Below the pieces are notes generated by a model. The model was not told where the DNA came from and made no database searches. It saw only the letters and a list, made by a program, of their open reading frames with translations. Below, piece after piece: positions 1 through 5,548 of a stretch of DNA of 11,246 nt; the stretch's first letter is position 1; each line of letters opens with the position of its first letter. Made by a program: the position numbers and the translations under genes. The DNA is from Ruminococcaceae bacterium UBA5397. Lineage in GTDB: Bacteria; Bacillota; Clostridia; Oscillospirales; Acutalibacteraceae. The stretch is taken from assembly GCA_002411615.1 (NCBI GenBank), contig DHOF01000070.1, positions 1 through 11,246 on the forward strand, written 5' to 3'.

Positions 1-22
1 TAGCCAGCTGAGCTAAACGTCC
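1..22 (-). tRNA. tRNA, 5' part only (cut by the window edge), identity unresolved
   Basis: Read on the minus strand from position 22, the sequence fits the start of a tRNA: a 7-nt acceptor strand GGACGTT, then T8 and A9, the D-stem GCTC, and a D-loop AGCTGGCTA with A14, G18-G19 and A21 in their canonical places. The window ends inside the D-arm, so the anticodon and the pairing 3' acceptor strand cannot be seen. A D-loop of this type is common in Met, Ile and Arg tRNAs of Firmicutes, but the amino acid cannot be assigned here. Confidence 0.8.
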
Positions 23-41
23 AAGAATTGAATGCTTATCT

Positions 42-70
42 ATTATATATGATTCAACCAAAAAATGCAA
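42..70 (-). promoter_or_regulatory. Promoter of the tRNA
   Basis: On the minus strand a TTGCAT -35 element (70-65) is followed after exactly 17 bp by a perfect TATAAT -10 (47-42). The predicted transcription start is about 12 nt before the tRNA 5' end, which fits a short tRNA leader. Confidence 0.6.
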
Positions 71-98
71 GTCCTATTTTAAGAAAATGAACGATTGC

Positions 99-127
99 TT
101 GTATTCTGACTCTAAATCCGGTATAAT
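99..127 (+). promoter_or_regulatory. Promoter of the patatin-like gene
   Basis: A TTGTAT -35 (99-104) and a perfect TATAAT -10 (122-127) are separated by 17 bp. The start codon of the next gene lies about 40 nt downstream. Only the first three bases of the -35 match consensus; the -10 is the strong part. Confidence 0.6.
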
Positions 128-168
128 AGGAAAAAATCAAAACATTTCAGGAATTGGAGGGATCGACC

Positions 169-1020
169 GTGTCAATCGGATTAGTGCTGGAAGGTGGCGG
201 AATGCGCGGCGCTTATACCAGTGGCGTTTTGGATGTCTTTTTGGACGAAGAAATTTTTTTTCCAAAGGTTTACGGCGTATCAGCAGGAGCTTGTAATGCA
301 CTAAACTATCTTTCGCGACAAAAAGGGCGAAATCACCAAATCTTTTCGAAATATGCAACAGATGACCGATATGTGAGCGTAAAGAATTTACAGGAAAAAG
401 GCTCTCTTTTTGATTTTGATTTTCTTTTCGGTGAGCTTTCTCATGAGCTGATTCCGTTTGATTATCAGACTTTTTACCATTCATCTATGGAGCTTTTTGT
501 GGGTGCGACGGATCTGATGAGTGGAATGGAAATTTATTATCCGAAAGAATCGTTGGATGAATCATTTACCGCAGTGAAGGCTTCAAGTTCATTGCCGTTT
601 CTATCGCAGATTGTAAAATTAGATGGAAAGTTTTTACTGGATGGAGGAATCGCTGCTCCGATTCCATTGGAACGTTCAATCTTTGATGGAAATCAGTTTC
701 ATGTCGTTGTTTTGACGCGTGATTATTCTTATCGAAAAGATTTAAAACCAGACTTTTCTCCTGCAATGCTGCGTACCGTTTATGGACAGTATCCGGGTAT
801 GGTTTCTGCGATGATGGTACGGGCGGAAACTTATAATAGCGAGCTGCAGGTAATTCGCCGGCAGGAGCAGGCCGGAAAAGTGCTGGCAATTCGTCCGAGC
901 CGCCCCATTGATATCAGCCGCTATGAGAAAGATCCTCAAAAATTGGAAAGTATCTATCAGCTTGGTGTTCAGGATGCTAAAAAGAAACTCCCTCAAATTT
1001 GGGACTTAATGAAAAAATAA
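169..1020 (+). CDS. Patatin-like phospholipase family protein (YjjU-type)
   Basis: Predicted serine lipid-acyl hydrolase of 283 aa using a Ser-Asp dyad. Visible motifs are the glycine-rich oxyanion loop EGGGMRG at residues 8-14, the nucleophile elbow GVSAG with Ser38, and the DGG motif with Asp158. After the patatin core the C-terminal ~70 residues (RPSRPIDISRYEKDP and a helical tail) resemble the extra domain seen in YjjU-like proteins. There is no signal peptide or membrane segment, so it is probably cytoplasmic. I chose the GTG at 169 because GGAGG at 156-160 lies 8 nt before it; the in-frame TTG at 154 would overlap that ribosome site. It is transcribed alone, with its own promoter and terminator. 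The lipid substrate is unknown; the family name does not prove phospholipase activity. Confidence 0.9.
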   Translation: MSIGLVLEGGGMRGAYTSGVLDVFLDEEIFFPKVYGVSAGACNALNYLSRQKGRNHQIFSKYATDDRYVSVKNLQEKGSLFDFDFLFGELSHELIPFDYQTFYHSSMELFVGATDLMSGMEIYYPKESLDESFTAVKASSSLPFLSQIVKLDGKFLLDGGIAAPIPLERSIFDGNQFHVVVLTRDYSYRKDLKPDFSPAMLRTVYGQYPGMVSAMMVRAETYNSELQVIRRQEQAGKVLAIRPSRPIDISRYEKDPQKLESIYQLGVQDAKKKLPQIWDLMKK

Positions 1021-1029
1021 AATTGATTC

Positions 1030-1066
1030 AAAATCCGTTCTGTAAAAAATGCAGAGCGGATTTTTT
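1030..1066 (+). terminator. Rho-independent terminator after the patatin-like gene
   Basis: A 13-bp stem is formed by 1030-1042 (AAAATCCGTTCTG) and 1052-1064 (CAGAGCGGATTTT), with one G-U pair and a 9-nt A-rich loop. It is followed by more T residues and sits 10 nt after the stop codon. Confidence 0.85.
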
Positions 1067-1083
1067 ATGCAAGCTTTCTTTGC

Positions 1084-1112
1084 TTGACTTTTTTAACATT
1101 TGATGTTATGAT
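1084..1112 (+). promoter_or_regulatory. Promoter of the znuACB operon
   Basis: TTGACT (1084-1089) and TATGAT (1107-1112) are separated by 17 bp, each matching the sigma-A consensus at five of six bases. The start codon of znuA follows about 37 nt after the -10. Inverted repeats overlap this promoter and are listed separately. Confidence 0.75.
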
Positions 1113-1118
1113 GTTAAA
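1092..1118 (+). promoter_or_regulatory. Inverted repeat over the znu -10 region, candidate repressor operator
   Basis: TTTAACAT (1092-1099) and ATGTTAAA (1111-1118) are perfect 8-bp inverted arms 11 bp apart, covering the promoter spacer and -10. A nested smaller repeat, AACAT-TTG-ATGTT, lies at 1095-1107. The TTAAC/GTTAA half-sites recall those of the zinc repressor AdcR, but the spacing here is wider than in the AdcR box. A protein bound here would block RNA polymerase. Which regulator uses it is not shown by the sequence. Confidence 0.5.
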
Positions 1119-1136
1119 TGCGAATAGTTTGCATTT
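1116..1136 (+). promoter_or_regulatory. 21-bp palindrome in the znu leader, candidate Zur/Fur-type box
   Basis: AAATGCGAA (1116-1124), TAG, TTTGCATTT (1128-1136) form an inverted repeat with 8 of 9 arm positions matching. It sits between the -10 and the ribosome site of znuA. Its length and AT-rich arms fit Fur-family (Zur) operators, but the sequence is not the Bacillus Zur consensus, so the assignment is an inference from position and symmetry. Confidence 0.5.
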
Positions 1137-1148
1137 AGGAGGCTCCAT

Positions 1149-2030
1149 TTGAAACGATTACTAGCTTTTTTGCTTTCCGCGCTTCTCATCTTTACAATGA
1201 CAGGGTGTGGACGAAGGGAAGAACATTCGGCAAAATTTCGGATTGTGGCATCATTTTATCCGATTTATATTATGGCATTAAACTTAACACAGGATATTCC
1301 GGATGTTGTGGTCGATAATATGGCTGGACAACAGACGGGGTGTCTGCATGATTATCAGCTGCAGTCTTCCGATATGCAGAATCTTTCCAGTGCAAATGTC
1401 TTTTTGATTAATGGCGACGGAATGGAAAGTTTCCTCCAGAAAATTGCGCAGCAACTGCCAAATCTCGAAATCATTGACAGCAGCGAGGGGATTGGGACGA
1501 TCCCCGGAGAAGGCGATGAAGAGGTTAATCCACATATTTGGGTGAGTATTTCAAATGCGATTTTACAGGTAGAAAACCTTTCACAGGGGCTGCAAAAGGC
1601 AGATCCGGAGCATGCAGCGCAGTATGGCGAAAATGCACACACTTATGAAGAAAAACTAAAAACATTGCGGGAAGAAATGCATCAAACAGTCGATCCACTT
1701 CCCAATAAAGCGATCGTGACCTTTCACGAGGCGTTTCCTTATTTCGCAGAAGAATTCGGTCTGACGATTGCAAAAGTTGTCAACCGTGAGCCGGATAGTC
1801 AGCCAAGTGCTAAAGAGTTAGCCGAAACAATTCATATCGTGGAAGAGAGCGGCGTAAAAGCGGTCTTCGCGGAGCCTCAGTATCCAAAATCCGCTGCGGA
1901 TATTGTTGCAAAAGAAAGTGGAATCAAAGTCTATTCTTTGGATCCGGTCGTGACGGGTGCAAATGACCCGAATGCATATCTCGATGCGATGCGGTCTAAT
2001 ATGGAAGTCTTAAAGGAGGCCCTATCGTGA
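1149..2030 (+). CDS. znuA: Zinc ABC transporter substrate-binding lipoprotein (ZnuA/AdcA type)
   Basis: Cluster A-I metal-binding receptor of 293 aa that captures extracytoplasmic metal and passes it to ZnuB. Residues 1-19 are a lipoprotein signal peptide ending in MTGC, with Cys20 as the lipidated residue. Likely metal ligands are His67 (CLHDYQ), His129 (NPHIW), His193 (TFHEAFPYF) and Asp265 (SLDP). Three His plus an acidic residue is the zinc-type set; manganese receptors usually have Glu at the third place. The His-rich loop of many ZnuA proteins is missing; a short acidic stretch, EGDEE (121-125), precedes NPHIW. The start is TTG, chosen because AGGAGG at 1137-1142 is 6 nt upstream and the signal peptide begins there. 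The stop overlaps the znuC start by 4 nt, so translation is probably coupled. Manganese cannot be fully excluded. Confidence 0.9.
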   Translation: MKRLLAFLLSALLIFTMTGCGRREEHSAKFRIVASFYPIYIMALNLTQDIPDVVVDNMAGQQTGCLHDYQLQSSDMQNLSSANVFLINGDGMESFLQKIAQQLPNLEIIDSSEGIGTIPGEGDEEVNPHIWVSISNAILQVENLSQGLQKADPEHAAQYGENAHTYEEKLKTLREEMHQTVDPLPNKAIVTFHEAFPYFAEEFGLTIAKVVNREPDSQPSAKELAETIHIVEESGVKAVFAEPQYPKSAADIVAKESGIKVYSLDPVVTGANDPNAYLDAMRSNMEVLKEALS

Positions 2031-2779
2031 ACGAGGTGAAAAGAACCACCTGTAAATGTAGCACAGAGATTCGAAATCTAAGTGTGACAAAGCGGGATGG
2101 AATTTTACTGCATGATGTCAATTTGGATATTCATCATGGAGAAATTCTTGCGCTGATTGGCAGAAACGGAGCGGGGAAGACGACCCTTTTAAAAGCTCTT
2201 TTGGGGCGTATTCCTTATACAGGCTCGATTACGTTTCATGATCCGGAAGGGAAGCGGCTTTCTCACCCGCATATTGGATATGTGCCGCAGAATATGCTGT
2301 TTGACAGAGATACGCCGATGACGGTTTTAGATATGCTTTGTGCGAATTTGACGCGGTTTCCGGTTTGGCTGGGACATCGAAAGCAACAGCGCAAAGAAGC
2401 TTTGGAAATGCTCAAAAGAGTCGGTGCGCGGGAAAATCTTTTAGATAAACGGTTGGGAACGCTCTCCGGCGGCGAAATGCAGCGGGTATTGCTTGCTTTT
2501 GCACTCTATCCAAAACCGGATCTGCTTCTTTTGGATGAACCGGTTTCGGCAGTCGACCGTATGGGGATTGAGACTTTTTATGATTTAGTAACAGTAATGC
2601 GAAAAGAACATGCCATGCCGATTCTGCTGGTGAGTCACGATCTTGCGCACGTAGAAAAATATGCGACCTGCGCGGCACTTTTGGACAAAACAATCATAGT
2701 GAGCGGACCGGTTCGGCAGGTTATGCAGACCAATGCCGTTAAGGAAGCGTTTGGATTAAAGTTGGCAGGGGGAAAATAA
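2027..2779 (+). CDS. znuC: Zinc ABC transporter ATP-binding protein
   Basis: Cytoplasmic ATPase of 250 aa that drives metal import through ZnuB. Motifs in order are Walker A GRNGAGKT (45-52), Q-loop Gln88 (YVPQN), signature LSGGE (146-150), Walker B LLLLDEP (166-172), D-loop SAVD (174-177) and switch His204 (LLVSHD). All catalytic elements are intact. The GTG start at 2027 overlaps the znuA stop and has AAAGGAGG at 2012-2019, 7 nt upstream. The first 15 residues before the ATPase fold carry a Cys-x-Cys (9 and 11), which could bind metal or mean nothing. The stop at 2777-2779 is 2 nt before znuB. Order A-C-B and tight packing indicate one transcript. Confidence 0.93.
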   Translation: MNEVKRTTCKCSTEIRNLSVTKRDGILLHDVNLDIHHGEILALIGRNGAGKTTLLKALLGRIPYTGSITFHDPEGKRLSHPHIGYVPQNMLFDRDTPMTVLDMLCANLTRFPVWLGHRKQQRKEALEMLKRVGARENLLDKRLGTLSGGEMQRVLLAFALYPKPDLLLLDEPVSAVDRMGIETFYDLVTVMRKEHAMPILLVSHDLAHVEKYATCAALLDKTIIVSGPVRQVMQTNAVKEAFGLKLAGGK

Positions 2780-2781
2780 GT

Positions 2782-3633
2782 ATGGAATGGTTTTATCGGT
2801 TGGTTGATACACTTCTGCCGTTTGATTGGACCGAGTTTGGTTACATGAAGAATGCGCTTTTGGCAATTATTCTGATTACTCCGCTTTTTGGGCTTGTGGG
2901 GACAATGATTGTCAATAATAAGATGGCATTTTTCAGTGATGCTTTGGGACATTCCGCATTGACCGGAATTGCGATTGGGGTCATGCTCGGAATTGATAAT
3001 TATTTGATTTCGATGATGGGCTTTGCGCTTTTGTTTGCACTGGGGATTTCCGCGGTGATGCGGAAAGCTTCTTCTTCGGCGGATACGATTATCGGCGTTT
3101 TTGCCTCTACCGGACTTGCCCTAGGTGTAGTCTTGCTTTCGGTTGCCGGAGGATTCGCGAAATATTCCTCCTATTTAATTGGAGATATTCTTACGGTTCA
3201 GCCAGAAGAAATCGCAATGCTTGGAATTTTGCTTTTGGTAATTCTAGTAGCTTGGGTATTGTTTTTTAATCCGTTTTTGCTTACCAGCATGAATGGGGAT
3301 CTAGCGGCCAGTAAGAATATTCCTGTCGGTGCCATTCAGCAGGTCTTTATGCTGATTGTTGCGGTTCTTGTCACGGTATCAATTAAATGGGTTGGAGTAC
3401 TCATTATCAATTCTTTATTGGTTTTGCCCGCGGCAGCAGCCAGAAATGTTGCAAAATCCATGCGCAGCTATCACGGATTATCGGTTATTTTTTCTGTGAT
3501 TTCGGGAATTTCGGGGCTGATCATCAGCTATTATGCCGGAACTGCGGCAGGCGGTACCATCGTTTTGGTGGCGGCAGTGATCTTTTTTGTCAGCTTCTTT
3601 TTTGGAAAAAGGAGAATGCGGGTTTCTGCTTGA
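2782..3633 (+). CDS. znuB: Zinc ABC transporter permease (ABC-3 family)
   Basis: Integral membrane permease of 283 aa forming the metal channel. Hydrophobic segments can be placed at about 23-43, 55-70, 74-92, 104-124, 145-163, 187-216, 232-252 and 256-275, the usual number for ABC-3 permeases. Family motifs are visible: FFSDALGHSALTGIAIG (50-66) near the cytoplasmic coupling region and VGVLIINSLLVLPAAAARN (204-222). The ATG at 2782 follows AGGGGG (2767-2772) at 9 nt. The protein ends with a basic tail, KRRMR, consistent with a cytoplasmic C-terminus. It is the last gene of the operon and is followed by a strong terminator. Confidence 0.92.
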   Translation: MEWFYRLVDTLLPFDWTEFGYMKNALLAIILITPLFGLVGTMIVNNKMAFFSDALGHSALTGIAIGVMLGIDNYLISMMGFALLFALGISAVMRKASSSADTIIGVFASTGLALGVVLLSVAGGFAKYSSYLIGDILTVQPEEIAMLGILLLVILVAWVLFFNPFLLTSMNGDLAASKNIPVGAIQQVFMLIVAVLVTVSIKWVGVLIINSLLVLPAAAARNVAKSMRSYHGLSVIFSVISGISGLIISYYAGTAAGGTIVLVAAVIFFVSFFFGKRRMRVSA

Positions 3634-3670
3634 GTTTTCATCGCCCGTATGCCTTTCTTAATCTTATTAA

Positions 3671-3726
3671 ATAAAAATCAGGCACCATAAAAGAGTTTGC
3701 GCTCTTTGTGGTGCCTGATTTTATTT
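3671..3726. terminator. Bidirectional terminator between znuB and hsp20
   Basis: The main stem pairs ATCAGGCACCA (3677-3687) with TGGTGCCTGAT (3709-3719), capped by a second stem AAAGAG/CTCTTT (3690-3695 with 3702-3707). A-rich sequence on the left and TTTTATTT on the right give a U-tract in both directions. The flanking genes converge here, so it probably ends both transcripts. Confidence 0.88.
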
Positions 3727-3772
3727 AACCATTATCCGCAAAATTGGAAATGTCCAATTGGCTGATTACCAA

Positions 3773-4201
3773 TTAGCGAATTTGGATAGAATGAGAATCG
3801 GTTTTCTGCTCATGAACTTTTGGAAGATCCAGATGCAGAACTCCGTTTTGGTAAGAAGCTTCAATCCTTTGTGCATCAATACCGCTGATGTCGAACGAGC
3901 GGCTTACGCTGCCCCAACTGCGTTCACGGCGAATGTAATGGTTATTTTCATCTTTTTCGTCATTCTGCTCTTGACGGTTTGCAGAAAGGGTCATTCGATC
4001 ACCCTCAACATCGATATGGATGTCTTCTTTTTTGAAACCGGGCATTTCCGCTTCCAAAACATATTTGTTTCCTTCATCACGGATATCGGTGCGGCAGGGG
4101 AATGCGGCCTTTGAAAGATCCGGGAAAAATTCTCCATCGAAGGGATCCCAAAAATTATTCAGAGCCTTACCACGATGTTCAAAAGGAATCAAGTCAAACA
4201 T
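3773..4201 (-). CDS. hsp20: Small heat-shock protein, Hsp20/alpha-crystallin family
   Basis: ATP-independent holdase chaperone of 142 aa, expected to form cytoplasmic oligomers that keep unfolding proteins soluble. The N-terminal arm FDLIPFEHRGKALNNFWDPF is followed by an alpha-crystallin domain at about 36-127, with AEMPGFKKEDIHIDVEGD (51-68) and the hallmark GVLHLDLPK (120-128). The C-terminal I-x-I motif that docks neighbouring subunits is present as IQI (139-141). I chose the ATG at 4201 because GGAGG (4214-4210) lies 8 nt before it; an in-frame TTG at 4216 falls within the ribosome site and is not credible. The gene is alone on its strand, preceded by a leader of about 130 nt and a CIRCE operator, and converges on znuB. 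Confidence 0.93.
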   Translation of the reverse strand: MFDLIPFEHRGKALNNFWDPFDGEFFPDLSKAAFPCRTDIRDEGNKYVLEAEMPGFKKEDIHIDVEGDRMTLSANRQEQNDEKDENNHYIRRERSWGSVSRSFDISGIDAQRIEASYQNGVLHLDLPKVHEQKTDSHSIQIR

Positions 4202-4275
4202 AATACATACCTCCAATTAAGAATTTGAATTTTGATTTTTGTCCTCGGGAGCTTTGCTCCTTTGAACAATTCTTA
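4202..4275 (-). promoter_or_regulatory. Structured leader of hsp20, possible translation control element
   Basis: In the minus-strand transcript a small hairpin GGAGC-AAA-GCTCC (4260-4248) looks like a Shine-Dalgarno copy paired with its complement. An outer A/U-rich stem pairs 4275-4268 (TAAGAATT) with 4225-4218 (AATTCTTA), ending just before the real ribosome site at 4217-4210. Small heat-shock genes often carry RNA thermometers in such leaders, but this does not match a ROSE or fourU element that I recognise. Function is inference only. Confidence 0.3.
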
Positions 4276-4331
4276 TAGTACCTGCTAATTGTAACGAATT
4301 TTTACATTAAATGTGAATTAATTGTAAATAA

Positions 4332-4358
4332 TTAGCACTTAAATAAAAAGAGTGCTAA
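4332..4358. promoter_or_regulatory. CIRCE operator (HrcA binding site)
   Basis: TTAGCACTT (4332-4340), a 9-nt spacer and GAGTGCTAA (4350-4358) match the CIRCE consensus TTAGCACTC-N9-GAGTGCTAA at 17 of 18 arm positions, the one change being T for C at 4340. The inverted repeat extends by two more bases on each side (AA/TT). HrcA binds CIRCE and represses chaperone genes in Gram-positive bacteria. The expected target is hsp20 on the minus strand: a weak promoter there (TTAGTT at 4386-4381, 17 bp, TAAAAT at 4363-4358) would place CIRCE right at the transcript start, its classical position. The operator also lies 13 bp upstream of the deoC -35. Confidence 0.92.
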
Positions 4359-4371
4359 TTTTAAAAAGGAA

Positions 4372-4400
4372 TAGACCAAAAACTAAAATTAGTTTATAAT
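4372..4400 (+). promoter_or_regulatory. Promoter of the deoC-cdd-pdp operon
   Basis: TAGACC (4372-4377), a 17-bp spacer and a perfect TATAAT (4395-4400) lie about 42 nt before the deoC start. No palindrome resembling a DeoR or CytR operator is evident around it. It begins just after the CIRCE element. Confidence 0.65.
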
Positions 4401-4442
4401 ATGCTCAGAAAAACTTTTAATTAATAATAGGAGTGGTATCAG

Positions 4443-5111
4443 ATGCTTTCAAAAGAAGATCAGATCCTTTTATCCCATGTGGATCATACGCTGTTAAAAC
4501 CGGAAGCCTCTTGGGAGCAAATCAAACAGCTCTGTAAGGAAGCGGTTTCTTTTTCGACCGCCAGCGTCTGCATTCCACCGAGCTTTGTAAAGCGTGCTTC
4601 AGAATATCTTCGCGGAAGGATTCCTGTCTGCACGGTCATTGGATTCCCGAATGGCTATCATACTACTTCGGTTAAATGCTTGGAGGCTTCTGAGGCCGTC
4701 CAAAACGGTGCAGAAGAGATTGATATGGTCGTAAATCTTGGCTGGGTCAAAGAAGGCCGTTTTGATTTGGAAGAAGAGGAGATCCGCAGGGTAAAAGAAG
4801 CATGCCGTGGGAAAATTTTAAAGGTCATTATTGAAACCTGTCTTCTTACAAAAGAAGAAAAAATTAAAATGTGCAAAACGGTGAGTAAGGCAGGTGCGGA
4901 TTTTATTAAGACCAGTACCGGATTTTCCAGCGGCGGCGCTACTTTTGAAGACGTTGCACTTCTTAGAAAAGAGGTGGCGCCAGAGGTGCGCGTAAAAGCT
5001 GCAGGGGGTATTTCTACCTTGGAAGATGCACGCCGCTTTTTGGAACTGGGAGCAGATCGTTTGGGAACCAGTCGTATTGTTCGTCTTATTCAGGAAAAAA
5101 ATTCAGATTAA
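4443..5111 (+). CDS. deoC: Deoxyribose-phosphate aldolase
   Basis: Class I aldolase of 222 aa (EC 4.1.2.4) that splits 2-deoxyribose-5-phosphate into glyceraldehyde-3-phosphate and acetaldehyde in the cytoplasm. The Schiff-base lysine is Lys156 in DFIKTSTGFSSGGAT; the second catalytic lysine is Lys185 in VRVKAAGGI; the proton-relay aspartate is Asp94 in EEIDMVVN. The fold starts with HVDHTLLKPEA and CIPPSFV, as usual, and the length is normal for the short bacterial form. The ATG at 4443 has AGGAG (4429-4433) 9 nt upstream. First gene of the salvage operon; cdd begins 14 nt after the stop, with its ribosome site touching this stop codon. Confidence 0.96.
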   Translation: MLSKEDQILLSHVDHTLLKPEASWEQIKQLCKEAVSFSTASVCIPPSFVKRASEYLRGRIPVCTVIGFPNGYHTTSVKCLEASEAVQNGAEEIDMVVNLGWVKEGRFDLEEEEIRRVKEACRGKILKVIIETCLLTKEEKIKMCKTVSKAGADFIKTSTGFSSGGATFEDVALLRKEVAPEVRVKAAGGISTLEDARRFLELGADRLGTSRIVRLIQEKNSD

Positions 5112-5125
5112 AAGGAGGTATTTAA

Positions 5126-5548
5126 ATGAAACCTGAGGAGTTATTAAAAGCAGCGCAGCAGGCTCGTACAAAATCTTATGCGCCATATTCCAACTTTCGG
5201 GTAGGAGCAGCGCTGCTCACTTGTGATGGGCGTGTTTTTTTGGGTGGAAATATTGAAAGTGCTTCCTATGGCGCAACGATTTGTGCAGAGCGCGCGGCAG
5301 TAGCAAGTGCGGTCAGCAGTGGTGCAAGAAGTTTTTGTGCGATTGCAATCGTAGGGGGCCCGGCAGAAAAAGAATCTTCTGTACCATGTCCCCCCTGTGG
5401 AATTTGTCTTCAGGTGCTCAGTGAATTTTGTGGGGCGGATTTTCCAATTTATCTGCAGGACGAGGAAGGTAAAGTAAAAACTTATTTATTAAAAGAGCTT
5501 TTACCGGTTGCCTTTGGAGAGTCGTCTTTAGGGGGCAAAAAAGAATGA
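5126..5548 (+). CDS. cdd: Cytidine deaminase (homotetrameric type)
   Basis: Zinc enzyme of 140 aa (EC 3.5.4.5) that hydrolytically deaminates cytidine and deoxycytidine to uridine and deoxyuridine. Zinc ligands are Cys53, in CAER with the catalytic Glu55 and Arg56, and Cys91 and Cys94, in PCGIC. Substrate ribose contacts are likely in NIES (42-45). One oddity: in most family members the residue after the second motif cysteine is Arg (PCGxCRQ), while here it is Leu95 (PCGICLQVLSEF). An extra Cys88 lies just before. The start has AAAGGAGG (5111-5118) at 7 nt. The stop overlaps the pdp start as ATGA, implying coupled translation; Cdd supplies the uridine and deoxyuridine that Pdp cleaves. Confidence 0.95.
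   Translation: MKPEELLKAAQQARTKSYAPYSNFRVGAALLTCDGRVFLGGNIESASYGATICAERAAVASAVSSGARSFCAIAIVGGPAEKESSVPCPPCGICLQVLSEFCGADFPIYLQDEEGKVKTYLLKELLPVAFGESSLGGKKE

Noticed and set aside
154..168. TTG start giving five extra residues to the patatin-like protein
   Set aside because: The TTG lies next to and overlaps the GGAGG ribosome site at 156-160; the GTG at 169 has correct spacing and starts at the conserved strand before EGGGMRG.
254..261. Run of eight T in the patatin-like gene, possible frameshift or slippage site
   Set aside because: The frame is intact on both sides and the motifs Ser38 and Asp158 are in one continuous ORF; no overlapping frame resembles a product.
3756..3774. Small inverted repeat AATTGG-N7-CCAATT at the hsp20 stop codon
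   Set aside because: Only 6 bp of A/T-rich pairing with no T-tract; the strong terminator next to it explains transcript ending.
3758..4114. Plus-strand ORF of 118 codons opposite hsp20
   Set aside because: It lies antisense to a clear alpha-crystallin gene, has no ribosome site and no recognisable motif.
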